Assembly: GCA_004556655.1 (NCBI GenBank)
Contig: SFGF01000021.1
Span: 1 to 64,000, forward strand
Direction: 5' to 3'
Origin: Lachnospiraceae bacterium
Lineage (GTDB): Bacteria > Bacillota > Clostridia > Lachnospirales > Lachnospiraceae
DNA length: 64,000 nt
Under the pieces are notes generated by a model. It searched no databases and was not told the DNA's origin. It saw nothing but the letters and a program-made list of their open reading frames with translations. This document shows, one piece after another, positions 27,714-36,470 of this stretch. Position 1 is the stretch's first letter. Every line of letters begins with the position of its first letter. The position numbers were made by a program, and so were the translations under genes.

Positions 27714-29051
27714 TTATTCTTCTGCCAATTTTTCATTCATCTGTTCTGCCATCTGCTTGCAGGCTTCTTCCATAGTCAGTTCACCTGTGTAAACTTTCAG
27801 CATAATCTGATTGTCTTCATTTTCCCATGTAACTGTGGATCTGGAATATGGTCTGATTACCATGTCATCCATCATGTTCAGGTAAGCCTCAAGATTGAAG
27901 TTAGCGGATTTTGCCCATGCATCAGATGTATTTTTGTATGCGGACATTGTTACTCCAAGTTCAGCCTGTTTCAGCTGTGCTTCTTTCGATCCGAGATATT
28001 CGATCAGCTGCCATGCTTCTTCTGTGTGCTCACCATTAGCAGATGCAGCCCATCCAAGTCCATTATAGATAGAAGCTCTTCTTCCTGTTGTAGCATTCTT
28101 CGGAAGTTCTACAACATCGCAGTTTGCTGCAGTGTACTCATTGTCACGGAAAGCTGCCAGCATCCAGGAACCCTGTGGTGTCATAGCAATTTTACCGGAC
28201 TGCAGAAGAACGTCTTCACCATTTTCTGCCAATACTTCAGCGGATGGCATAAGTCCTTCATTAATCCATGTTTCCAGTGGTTTCAGAGCTTCGATTGTTT
28301 TCGGATCATCCCAACCGGATTTTGTTTTGTCTTCGTTCAGGATATAGCCGTTGTTGTCATAAATCATGTTGTAATAACCAGCCTGGTTGTTATCACATTT
28401 AACAGCAATACCATACTGACTTCCGTCATCTTTTGTCAGCTTTCTTGCTGCTTCTGTAACATCATCCCATGTCCAGTCAGCAGTCGGGTATGCAAGACCA
28501 GCCTCATCAAACATGGTCTTGTTGTACCACAGAGCAATGGTATCAATATCCTTCGGAACTGCATAGTATTTATCTTCATATGTATACAATCCCCAGATAT
28601 CATCCGGATAGTTAGCCGGATCAATCACATCGCTGGCTGCAATTTTGTCTGTCAGATCCAGAAGCATGTCATTGGACATATATCTCTGGCTTTCATTTGA
28701 ATGCATCCAGAATACATCCGGAAGAGAACCGCCCTGTGCACCAGCTTCCAGCATGGTCCAATACTCATCCCATTTAACTACGGAGAATTTTGTCTGGATA
28801 CCTGTTTTTGCTGTGAAATCACCGATGATTTCCTGAAGACCTGCTGCCTGGTTGTTATCCCAGCACGCTACAGAAAGTGTAACATCGCTTCCTGAACTCT
28901 CTTCTTTAGCATCAGATCCTGCGTCTTCACTGTCTGTAGATTCCGTTTTTTCAGTGTTGTCACTGCTTGCATCACTTCCGCCGCCACATGCAGCCAGTGA
29001 GCATGTCATCATGCCAGCCATAACCAATGCTAATACCTTTCTTAATTTCAT
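27714..29051 (-). CDS. Sugar ABC transporter substrate-binding lipoprotein
   Basis: A 445-aa extracytoplasmic solute-binding protein (family 1). The lipoprotein signal (MKLRKVLALVMAGMMTCSLAACG) is followed by a Ser/Asp/Glu-rich linker. The mature domain has features of MalE-like proteins (VFWMHSNESQRYMSNDMLLDL; IAMTPQGSWMLAAF). First gene of a leftward operon with two permeases and an AraC regulator. A clear promoter precedes it (29121-29148). The sugar is unknown. Confidence 0.93.
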   Translation of the reverse strand: MKLRKVLALVMAGMMTCSLAACGGGSDASSDNTEKTESTDSEDAGSDAKEESSGSDVTLSVACWDNNQAAGLQEIIGDFTAKTGIQTKFSVVKWDEYWTMLEAGAQGGSLPDVFWMHSNESQRYMSNDMLLDLTDKIAASDVIDPANYPDDIWGLYTYEDKYYAVPKDIDTIALWYNKTMFDEAGLAYPTADWTWDDVTEAARKLTKDDGSQYGIAVKCDNNQAGYYNMIYDNNGYILNEDKTKSGWDDPKTIEALKPLETWINEGLMPSAEVLAENGEDVLLQSGKIAMTPQGSWMLAAFRDNEYTAANCDVVELPKNATTGRRASIYNGLGWAASANGEHTEEAWQLIEYLGSKEAQLKQAELGVTMSAYKNTSDAWAKSANFNLEAYLNMMDDMVIRPYSRSTVTWENEDNQIMLKVYTGELTMEEACKQMAEQMNEKLAEE

Positions 29052-29120
29052 ATTATTTCCTCCTTTGATGAAATTTTTTGTCAGATCCTCTATATTTCCG
29101 TTCGTCTGACTGATGTATTT

Positions 29121-29148
29121 ATTATAATTTCACATAGATTAATGTTAA
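29121..29148 (-). promoter_or_regulatory. Promoter of the sugar ABC operon at 25-29 kb
   Basis: On the minus strand TTAACA (29143-29148) and TATAAT (29121-29126) are spaced by 16 bp, about 70 bases before the binding-protein start. The rest of the 29052-29466 gap is AT-rich; I see no gene in it. Confidence 0.65.
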
Positions 29149-29466
29149 ATGGATATATGTTTTCAGTATATGGTAAAATGTTTGTTGTTTGTGCCATTTA
29201 TATATTTTTCAGCATTTTTTTCGTCAAATTGCTGTCATTATTACTCTTACTTTCACCAACGCCCCCTGTTTTATCTTGTTAATAATATTATTATCAAATC
29301 ATCTCCAATGATTTTAGTTATGATTTTTTCCCATGGCATTCCCACATTTTTCCATATTATTCATTTTTTACCTTATTATCTGACTGTTTCAAACAAAAAA
29401 CCATATTCGTTTATTGTAAAATATGCTAAAATAAGAAGAAATACTTTATGAAAAGAGGTTATTTTT

Positions 29467-30180
29467 ATGAACTTATTAAACGAAGATAATGTCGTACATA
29501 TATGCATGAACATCATTGGTGACATTGTACTTGCCAACCTTCTGTTTATTCTCTGCTCCATTCCGATTATCACAATCGGGCCTTCCCTGACAGCTCTCTA
29601 CCACTGCATGCTCCGCACAGTTAAAGGAAATAATAACGGAACAGTCAAAACCTTTTTCAGGGCTTTTAAAGATAACTTTATCCAGTCATTACTTATCTGG
29701 ATTCTTTTTCTGTTTGTCCTGCTTATTCTGTTGCTTAATATCCGTTTTCTTTCTCATACCGGAAACAGCATGAGCAAATTATTCCTTTATTTTTCGTTGG
29801 CATTTGCTGTATTACTGACTATTGAATTTTTATATGTTTTTCCGGTAATTTCCGCATTTTCCGGATCCATAAAAAACCACATGAAAAATGCACTGCTTTT
29901 TGCTGTAATGCATTTTCCATCCACCCTGCTGATTGTCGTAATATCTCTGCTTCCTATGTATATGACCTATCAGGATCTGGAACTGATGCCTCTTTATGCA
30001 GCATGCTGGTTTTTCTTTGGCTTTGGTCTTACAGCCTATATCAATTCCAAACTGTTATATCGAATGTTCAAGCCATATCTTGGAGAAGAAGAGGATGTAA
30101 ACGAAGATGCGAACTTTTCTATCGATGTGGATAAAGCAGACGGACTAATAGAACTGCAGAATCCAAAAGACGAGAAGTGA
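29467..30180 (+). CDS. YesL-family (DUF624) membrane protein
   Basis: A 237-aa integral membrane protein with about five hydrophobic helices and the DUF624 N-terminal pattern (NIIGDIVLANLLFILCSIPIITIGPS; ALYHCMLRTVKGNNGG-like). YesL proteins are often found beside sugar-transport operons and AraC-type regulators, but have no defined function. AAGAGG precedes the ATG. It is divergent from the ABC operon at 25-29 kb, whose intergenic region it shares, so it may belong to the same response. Confidence 0.83.
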   Translation: MNLLNEDNVVHICMNIIGDIVLANLLFILCSIPIITIGPSLTALYHCMLRTVKGNNNGTVKTFFRAFKDNFIQSLLIWILFLFVLLILLLNIRFLSHTGNSMSKLFLYFSLAFAVLLTIEFLYVFPVISAFSGSIKNHMKNALLFAVMHFPSTLLIVVISLLPMYMTYQDLELMPLYAACWFFFGFGLTAYINSKLLYRMFKPYLGEEEDVNEDANFSIDVDKADGLIELQNPKDEK

Positions 30181-30208
30181 TTTTTGTTCGTTTGGTTATA
30201 ATATATGA

Positions 30209-30424
30209 GACTGATAACAGCATCTCCTACACTGCAATGTCAGGTCGCTTCCCTTAAGCTAAGCGTTAACTCCGTCTAAGACGCTCCGGAGATCCGTCGT
30301 GCCTAAGTCTACGTAAGTGATGGACGCCTTAGTGTGTGGAGCAAGCTGCCAGTGGCAGGTTGCGGAGCTCTTCAGGCGCGCTTTTCCCAATGACATTGCA
30401 GTGTAGGAGATGCTGTTATCAGTC
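30209..30424 (+). repeat. Long hairpin element R3 (copy-specific arms, shared core)
   Basis: A 34-bp perfect inverted repeat (30209-30242 and 30391-30424) encloses a 148-bp core. The core starts GGTCGCTTCCCTTAAGC, shares AGACGCTCCGGAGATCCG with R1 and ends GCGCGCTTTTCCCAA. It has an extra insertion of about 40 bp near 30330-30370. The arm sequence is unrelated to those of R1, R2 and R4 except for the innermost CAATGTCA. It lies between convergent yesL-like and lon genes. Confidence 0.88.
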
Positions 30425-30517
30425 AATCTACGTTATTGGCAAAACGAAACAAAAATAGTTCTACACATCCCCAGAGGTTACACTGTTTTAATTCCAGGCA
30501 GGCCGATAAAGTTGAAT

Positions 30518-30689
30518 GGCTAATGAAAATGTGTCCCTCCTGCCAATGTCATTGGGGTAAGCGCGCCTGAAGATCCACTGTTTACTAAGACTAAACGCGA
30601 CGGATCTCCGGAGCGTTTTTAGTCGCAGTTAGCAGTTAGCTGAAGGGAAGCGGCCTGACATTGGCAGGAGGGACACATTTTCATTAGCC
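30518..30689 (-). repeat. Long hairpin element R4, inverted relative to R3
   Basis: A 34-bp perfect inverted repeat (30518-30551 and 30656-30689) surrounds a 104-bp core that, read on the minus strand, starts GGCCGCTTCCCTTCAGC, contains ACGCTCCGGAGATCCGTCG and ends GCGCGCTTACCCCAA. The outer arms (after CAATGTCA) are unique to this copy. It is 93 bp from R3 and points the opposite way, as R2 does relative to R1. The 545-bp gap 30181-30725 holds these two elements and no gene. Confidence 0.88.
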
Positions 30690-30725
30690 TCACAACCTTA
30701 TTCCACTTGGAACTTAAAACAAAAA

Positions 30726-32996
30726 TTATGATTGAAGCACCTGCTGCAGTACTTCACTGACTTTTTTCACCGGTATGATTTCCAGTTTTTCTTTTACTTC
30801 TTCTGCCACATCTTCCAGATCATCCACATTTTCATATGGTATAAACACTTTTTTTACTCCTGCTCTTTCAGCAGCCATCAGTTTTTCCGGCAGACCGCCA
30901 ATGGGCATCACACCGCCCCTCAAAGACACTTCTCCTGTCATGGCCACTTCCGGGCTTACTGCTTTTCCAGTCACTAAAGAAGAAAGGGCAGTCACAAGAG
31001 TGATTCCGGCAGAAGGTCCGTCTTTTGGCACTGCCCCGGACGGCACATGGATATGAAGATCATTTTCACCAAATTTTTCCGATTCCTCCGGACACATGGA
31101 TTTCACCAAGGTTATCGCAATCTGTGCCGATTCTTTCATCACATCGCCAAGCTGACCTGTGATTTTAACTTTTCCTTCGCCCTTTGTAAGCGACGTTTCA
31201 ATGAACAAAATCTCACCGCCGGCGCTGGTCCATGCAAGTCCGGTGACAACGCCCGGAATACCTTCCTCCAGGATTTTTTCATGCTTTCGTCCCTGATTTC
31301 CCAGAAACTCCGGAACTCTGCGTTCACTGACTGTAATACTTTTCTGTTCCCCTTTTACCAGTTTTACTGCTGCCGTCCGACAGAGAATATCCATCTGTTT
31401 CTTCAATCCCCTGACACCTGACTCTGCTGTATATTCTTCAATAATCCTTCTTATGGCATCGTCCGACACTTTCAGATTCTGTGCTTTGATTCCCATACTC
31501 TTCATGGCTTTCGGAAGAAGATGCTTCTTTGCAATATGAAATTTTTCCACAGGTGTATATCCCGGAAACTGAATCACTTCCATACGGTTTAAAAGTGGTT
31601 CCGGTATCGTATCTACACTGTTTGCCGTACATACAAACAAGACATTGGACAGATCATATGGCACATTCATGTAATGATCTGTAAAGTTATTATTCTGTTC
31701 CGGATCCAGCACCTCCAGAAGTGCACTTGCAGGATCCCCACCGTAATCTTTAGCCAGCTTATCTACTTCATCCAGAACCATAACCGGATTCTGGGCACCG
31801 CTGCGCTTCATTCCTTCCATAATCCTTCCCGGCATAGCTCCGACATAAGTTCTTCTATGTCCGCGAATTTCGGCTTCATCTCTGATTCCGCCAAGACTGA
31901 TTCGAACGTAAGGACGTTTCAAAGCTTTTGCAATGCTCTGTCCGATACTGGTTTTGCCTGTACCCGGGGCACCTACAAACAACAAAATAGAACCCGACTG
32001 TTTTTTATTCAGTGCCATAACAGCCAACTGCTGAATGATTCTCTCCTTCACTTTTTTCAATCCATAATGATCTTCATCCAGAATCTCTTCTGCTTCTTTA
32101 AGATCAATGGACTCCATCTCACCCGTTTTCCAGGATAAGCTGGTCACAAAATCAAGATAATCATAAAGAAGTCCATATTCATGGCTGTCTTTACCTTCCT
32201 GCTTCATCCGGTTCAAAACCTTGTCAGCCTCTTTTCTAGCCTCCTCATTCATGCCGGATTCTTCCAGTTTCATTTCAAATCTTCGAATATCAGAAACATT
32301 TTCCGGATGCATTTCATCCAACTGATTCTGTAGAAAATCTATCTGTTTTTTCAGAGCCGCCTCCCGATATACTTTATCATTCGTCTCTTTCTGAGCATTT
32401 TCTGCCTCTTCACTGACTTTAAAAACTTCCATCAGTTCATAGACTGCTTTTTCTATCAGATCACATCTATGCTTTCTTGATGAAGTTTTCATCATAGCAT
32501 ATTTCTCGTCCCATGTCAGATTAAAATATCCTGACAAAGCACAGGCAACTTCATTGATATTTTTCCAATGCAGGATAAATCCTCTTGCCCACACACCCCA
32601 TTGAAAGCCCTGAGCAAATTTCATCAGATCCTTTTTCAGTTTTTCAAATCGTTCTCTTTCTTCCTCATCAGATATATCGTCCACGTCCGAACAAATAATT
32701 GCTGAAGCGATGACAGAATCCGCAGAAACTTCAATATCTGAGACCTCAACTCTTTCTTTTATACGGATTCTTACATTTCCTTCTCCATCAATATTTTCTA
32801 TCTTACCACTGACACCGAGTGAATAAAAATCTTCTTTCGTCAGATCTTCACGCGATTTTTCTGATTTCAATAACAGAAATAATACATCTTCCCCCTCGTT
32901 CTCCGAAGTGATCTCCTGATTGGGAAACATATCTTTTTTAAAGAAGAAAGTTACTCCCGGCAAAACCAGAAGATCATAAATAGGTATAGTTCTCAT
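30726..32996 (-). CDS. lon: ATP-dependent Lon protease
   Basis: Cytoplasmic AAA+ serine protease that degrades damaged and regulatory proteins. The 756-aa chain has the N-terminal substrate domain, a coiled linker, the P-loop FVGAPGTGKTSIGQSIAKAL, Walker B VMVLDEVDKL and the protease domain. That domain carries the catalytic Ser in PKDGPSAGITLVTAL and the Lys in GLPEKLMAAERAGVKK. GGGAGGAAAC precedes the ATG. A CIRCE operator overlaps the expected transcription start, so it is probably under HrcA heat-shock control. The N-terminal domain is rather divergent. Confidence 0.96.
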   Translation of the reverse strand: MRTIPIYDLLVLPGVTFFFKKDMFPNQEITSENEGEDVLFLLLKSEKSREDLTKEDFYSLGVSGKIENIDGEGNVRIRIKERVEVSDIEVSADSVIASAIICSDVDDISDEEERERFEKLKKDLMKFAQGFQWGVWARGFILHWKNINEVACALSGYFNLTWDEKYAMMKTSSRKHRCDLIEKAVYELMEVFKVSEEAENAQKETNDKVYREAALKKQIDFLQNQLDEMHPENVSDIRRFEMKLEESGMNEEARKEADKVLNRMKQEGKDSHEYGLLYDYLDFVTSLSWKTGEMESIDLKEAEEILDEDHYGLKKVKERIIQQLAVMALNKKQSGSILLFVGAPGTGKTSIGQSIAKALKRPYVRISLGGIRDEAEIRGHRRTYVGAMPGRIMEGMKRSGAQNPVMVLDEVDKLAKDYGGDPASALLEVLDPEQNNNFTDHYMNVPYDLSNVLFVCTANSVDTIPEPLLNRMEVIQFPGYTPVEKFHIAKKHLLPKAMKSMGIKAQNLKVSDDAIRRIIEEYTAESGVRGLKKQMDILCRTAAVKLVKGEQKSITVSERRVPEFLGNQGRKHEKILEEGIPGVVTGLAWTSAGGEILFIETSLTKGEGKVKITGQLGDVMKESAQIAITLVKSMCPEESEKFGENDLHIHVPSGAVPKDGPSAGITLVTALSSLVTGKAVSPEVAMTGEVSLRGGVMPIGGLPEKLMAAERAGVKKVFIPYENVDDLEDVAEEVKEKLEIIPVKKVSEVLQQVLQS

Positions 32997-33020
32997 ACAT
33001 GTTTCCTCCCTGGTATTTTG

Positions 33021-33047
33021 TTAGCACTCACGTAAATCGAGTGCTAG
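33021..33047 (-). promoter_or_regulatory. CIRCE operator (HrcA site) of lon
   Basis: TTAGCACTC, nine bases, then GAGTGCTAG: the CIRCE inverted repeat with only the last base off consensus. It lies just downstream of the lon -10 box, the usual repression position. HrcA binds CIRCE and is released on heat shock. Confidence 0.92.
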
Positions 33048-33056
33048 TACATTTAC

Positions 33057-33084
33057 ATTCTATCACGAAATCAAAATATTGCAA
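33057..33084 (-). promoter_or_regulatory. lon promoter
   Basis: TTGCAA (-35, 33079-33084) and TAGAAT (-10, 33057-33062) on the minus strand with 16-bp spacing. The predicted start, near 33050, is next to the CIRCE element. Confidence 0.65.
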
Positions 33085-33140
33085 CCCCTGTATCTTTATT
33101 TTTTAGTGACTTCTTCTGATTTGCGCAGTGTTTTGGGCAT

Positions 33141-33200
33141 AAAAAAACTCTCCCCCGATACCACAAACTTAAAAGTCGTGGATCTGGAGAGAGTTTTTTT
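33141..33200 (-). terminator. Terminator of the sugar ABC operon at 33-36 kb
   Basis: AAAAAAACTCTC pairs with GAGAGTTTTTTT, with an inner partly paired region and T-runs on both sides. It begins 6 bases after the permease stop. Confidence 0.85.
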
Positions 33201-33206
33201 ACACTG

Positions 33207-34055
33207 TTATTTTACTGCACCGTTTACAACTCCGTTTAATATCTGTTTCTGACATACAATGTAGAACAGGAGAATCGGGATCAGTGCCAGCAAGTAAGAG
33301 GCAAAAGCCAGATTGTAGTTGGTTCCGAACTGCGTCTGGAAATTCAACTGCGCCAGCGGCAGTGTATTTTTACCGGTTCCTGACATGATAACAAGAGGTG
33401 TCATCACATCATTCCATGTACTCATGGCAGTCAGTACTGCAACAGTAGCATGCATAGGTTTCATGATTGGAAATACGATAGACCAGTAGGTCTTCCATGT
33501 ACTGGCTCCATCCACCCTGGCTGCTTCCTCCAGTGCAATGGGAATATTCGTAAGATATCCTTTATATAACATCAGGTTCAGCGGCATATAAAAGACCGTA
33601 TACAGAACAATCACACCGAAGCGATTGGCAATTCCCAGCTGGGCTGTCTGTTTTACCAGAGGCATCATAAGGATTGCAAAAGGAACAAACATACCACTCA
33701 CGATGTAGAGATATGTAAAATTATAAAATTTACTATTTTTCATACTGCGTCCGATGGCATATCCTGCCAGACCATGGATGATAATAGCCAATACAACTGT
33801 AACCAGTGTAATCAGCAAACTGTTTCCAAAGGAATTCCAGAAGTCTGTTACACGCATTGCTTCCTGAAAATTATATAGACTCCATTTTTCAGGCAGAGAC
33901 AAAGCTCCTGCAATATCATTTGTCATCTCTGACGGCTGCTTAAATGCAATAATGACAGCCATATACAGAGGGAAGAATATGGTGACACAGCCAAGGATCA
34001 GGAGTATCGTCACCGGCCAGTTTGTTTTACCTGTTTTTACATCTTCTTTATTCAT
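33207..34055 (-). CDS. Carbohydrate ABC transporter permease (MalG-type)
   Basis: A 282-aa permease with six predicted helices. The EAA loop is IPIALEEAARVDGASTWKTY, followed by the conserved IVFPIMKPM. Last gene of the 36-33 kb operon. Its start codon overlaps the stop of the partner permease. It forms a CUT1 importer with the two upstream genes; no ATPase is encoded here. Confidence 0.93.
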   Translation of the reverse strand: MNKEDVKTGKTNWPVTILLILGCVTIFFPLYMAVIIAFKQPSEMTNDIAGALSLPEKWSLYNFQEAMRVTDFWNSFGNSLLITLVTVVLAIIIHGLAGYAIGRSMKNSKFYNFTYLYIVSGMFVPFAILMMPLVKQTAQLGIANRFGVIVLYTVFYMPLNLMLYKGYLTNIPIALEEAARVDGASTWKTYWSIVFPIMKPMHATVAVLTAMSTWNDVMTPLVIMSGTGKNTLPLAQLNFQTQFGTNYNLAFASYLLALIPILLFYIVCQKQILNGVVNGAVK

Positions 34056-34936
34056 TATAACTGCTCCTCCTTCTTATTGGTTGCTGTCATCTGAAGAACA
34101 GATACCGCCACAATTACCACGAAAAATACAAAGGCATTGGCGCTCTGGAATCCAAACTGTCCGCCGCTCATACCGTTCTGATAAATCAGATAAGAAATGG
34201 ATTCCGTACTCTGAGATGGGCCTCCTTTTGTCAATGCCATGATCTGATCGAATACCATCAGAAAGTTCTTCATACAAAGTACCATATTGATTCCGAAAAA
34301 TGGAATAATAAGTGGAAATGTCAGATATTTGAACTGTTTCCAGCCGGTAACTCCGTCTATGGATCCGGCTTCATATACATCTTCCGGCACCGTCTGAAGA
34401 CCGGAAATATATATGATAGTGTTCATTGCAATTGCCTGCCAGCATCCGACGATCACGATTGCAATCCATGCTTTTCCGGTACTGGAAAGCATACTGCTGC
34501 TCAGTGCTTCAATTCCCATTTTCTGTCCCAGAACCGGGAGAACATAAGTAAAAATAAAACTGAAAATATAACCGATTACCAGACCGCCTAACACATTGGG
34601 AATAAAGTAAATTCCTCTCAGTACGCTCTTTCCTTTGATCTTGCTGTTTAAGCCTAAAGCCAGTACCAGACTGATCACATTGGTAATGATCGTTCCTACC
34701 AGGGCATACTTAAAAGTAAACAGATAAGATTTTCCCACACGGGAATCCTGAAACAGATCCACATAGTTTCTTAGTCCAACCCATTCATAAGACCCATATC
34801 CTTTAAAATTAGTAAAACTGTAAATAAATCCTTTGATCAACGGCAATGTATTGAAACAGAAAAATAATACCAATACCGGAATCGTTATCATTAAAAATGT
34901 ACGTTTCCTTTCCTGTGCACCTCTGGAAGTTTTCAT
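34055..34936 (-). CDS. Carbohydrate ABC transporter permease (MalF-type)
   Basis: A 293-aa permease with an N-terminal helix (FLMITIPVLVLFFCFNTLPL) and the EAA loop PEDVYEAGSIDGVTGWKQFK, where the usual EAA reads EAG. It overlaps the binding-protein stop by 4 bases and the next permease by 1, so the three genes are tightly coupled. Sugar unknown. Confidence 0.92.
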   Translation of the reverse strand: MKTSRGAQERKRTFLMITIPVLVLFFCFNTLPLIKGFIYSFTNFKGYGSYEWVGLRNYVDLFQDSRVGKSYLFTFKYALVGTIITNVISLVLALGLNSKIKGKSVLRGIYFIPNVLGGLVIGYIFSFIFTYVLPVLGQKMGIEALSSSMLSSTGKAWIAIVIVGCWQAIAMNTIIYISGLQTVPEDVYEAGSIDGVTGWKQFKYLTFPLIIPFFGINMVLCMKNFLMVFDQIMALTKGGPSQSTESISYLIYQNGMSGGQFGFQSANAFVFFVVIVAVSVLQMTATNKKEEQL

Positions 34937-36252
34937 GATTCTTCCCCTCCCTCTGTCTGTTTTTCCGGATGTTCTTCATAATATTTCTGAACCTTTTCAA
35001 TCAGATCACGATTATAACGCACCCATTCCGTATCAAATTTGTCCAAGAACGTATCCAGCGCATTTTCACTGTCATCCATCAGATAAGTCTGAATCATAGC
35101 ATCCACAGACATTTCCGAAGGATAGTGGTGATCCTGATAATCCGCGATCTTTCCTTCTTCAATATAGGATTTCATTCCATCCAGCATAGAAGGAAGTTCA
35201 AAATCACCTTTTTTACACGGAACCGCATTCTGATCATCCAGATAGGTCTGGATATTTTCATCTTCATACAGGAAATCCAGTACTTCATATGCAGCTTCTT
35301 TATTTTCACATTCTGCCATTACAGACCACTGCAGGTCGTTTCCGGAGTTCAGAATATTTTCCTCCGGATTGTTACTGGCCGGAAATACAAAAGAATCAAT
35401 CTGAATATCCGGATTTACCGATTTAATCTGCGGCACTGCATAACTTCCGATTACATACATGGCGGATTCTCCTCTTGCGAAAGCAGTACATGCATCATTG
35501 TAACTGTATGCATATGGATCCGGCTGTGCATACGGAAGAAGTGATTTAGTCACCTCTGCAACGGAACGATAAGCATCTGAAAATTTGGCATTTCCTGCAT
35601 TTACCTGTGAACAGATATCGGAAGGTGCCAGATCCACACAGATAGCATTCCAAGGTGCCAGACAAGTCCATGTATCTTTATATCCGAAATACAGAGGTTG
35701 AATTCCTGCCGCCTGAATCTCTTCACAAAGCTGATAAAATTCATCCAGGGTAGTCGGAATCGTCCAGCCGTGTTCATCAAATATTTCCTTATTATACAGA
35801 ACACCTGCCGCATTTGCCATGTAAGGTGCCGCATACACACCTTCTTCTGGAACAAATTCCAGTTCCTTTGCCGTTTTCAGGTACGATTCCTTGATATTTT
35901 CCAGACCCGGATAATCCGATATGTCCATCAACATGTCTGAATCCAGGAAATTGGAGTAGTTCACATCGCCGCCAATTCCGATGATATCCGGATAATCTTC
36001 ACGGATAAATCTGGTTTTCAGAATCGTCATGGCATCATTGGGGGAATCGATGACAAGTTCAATGTCATCATGTGTGGCATTGAATTTTTCCTCCAGTGCC
36101 TCAAAAGCCTTTACTGCCTCCGGCTTATACTGGACAATTTCAATTCTTGTTTTTCCGTTGTTCTGTTCAGCGCCGCACCCGGATAGAAATCCGACAGTCA
36201 GCGCAGTCCCCAGCAGGCAGATTGCTGCGGATGCCCTCTTTTTTTGTTTCAT
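34933..36252 (-). CDS. Sugar ABC transporter substrate-binding lipoprotein
   Basis: A family-1 solute-binding protein of about 439 aa. The lipobox follows the signal peptide (KKRASAAICLLGTALTVGFL then SGCG). The frame is open to 36399, but ATG 36252 is preceded by AAAAAGGAG and gives a proper signal peptide. Mature features include IIGIGGDVNYSNFLDSDMLM and MYVIGSYAVPQI. First gene of an operon with two permeases and divergent from an AraC regulator. Confidence 0.93.
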   Translation of the reverse strand: MKQKKRASAAICLLGTALTVGFLSGCGAEQNNGKTRIEIVQYKPEAVKAFEALEEKFNATHDDIELVIDSPNDAMTILKTRFIREDYPDIIGIGGDVNYSNFLDSDMLMDISDYPGLENIKESYLKTAKELEFVPEEGVYAAPYMANAAGVLYNKEIFDEHGWTIPTTLDEFYQLCEEIQAAGIQPLYFGYKDTWTCLAPWNAICVDLAPSDICSQVNAGNAKFSDAYRSVAEVTKSLLPYAQPDPYAYSYNDACTAFARGESAMYVIGSYAVPQIKSVNPDIQIDSFVFPASNNPEENILNSGNDLQWSVMAECENKEAAYEVLDFLYEDENIQTYLDDQNAVPCKKGDFELPSMLDGMKSYIEEGKIADYQDHHYPSEMSVDAMIQTYLMDDSENALDTFLDKFDTEWVRYNRDLIEKVQKYYEEHPEKQTEGGEES

Positions 36253-36310
36253 AACCGTTTTCTCCTTTTTCTTTTTTTTGCCTCTTTTTTTGATCATTGG
36301 CATTATAACA

Positions 36311-36422
36311 TAGCAAAATGCTACCAGAAAATACCAGCATTTCAGTCTTTTTATATCATTTTGCCATATTTTATAGTATATTTGAAACTCACCTAGCATT
36401 TTGGTATATTTGATAGTATAAT
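36311..36422. promoter_or_regulatory. Shared regulatory region with AGCATTTTG motifs
   Basis: The motif AGCATTTTG occurs at 36394-36402 and reversed at 36312-36320, where TAGCAAAATGCTA is itself a palindrome. A weaker form is at 36332-36342 (TACCAGCATTT). A TATAAT -10 for the rightward AraC gene lies at 36417-36422, and TATACT/TATAAA boxes for the leftward operon near 36370-36380. The central motif sits where both -35 boxes would be. It is probably the binding site of the adjacent AraC protein. Confidence 0.5.
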
Positions 36423-36470
36423 GACAAAAAGCATACCTGAATTATCCATTTCTACAGAAAGGAGTCTTCT

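Noticed and set aside
30209..30689. Ordinary MITE or CRISPR-like repeats
   Set aside because: Terminal repeats differ between copies, so not a standard MITE; there are only two copies here with no regular spacers or cas genes.
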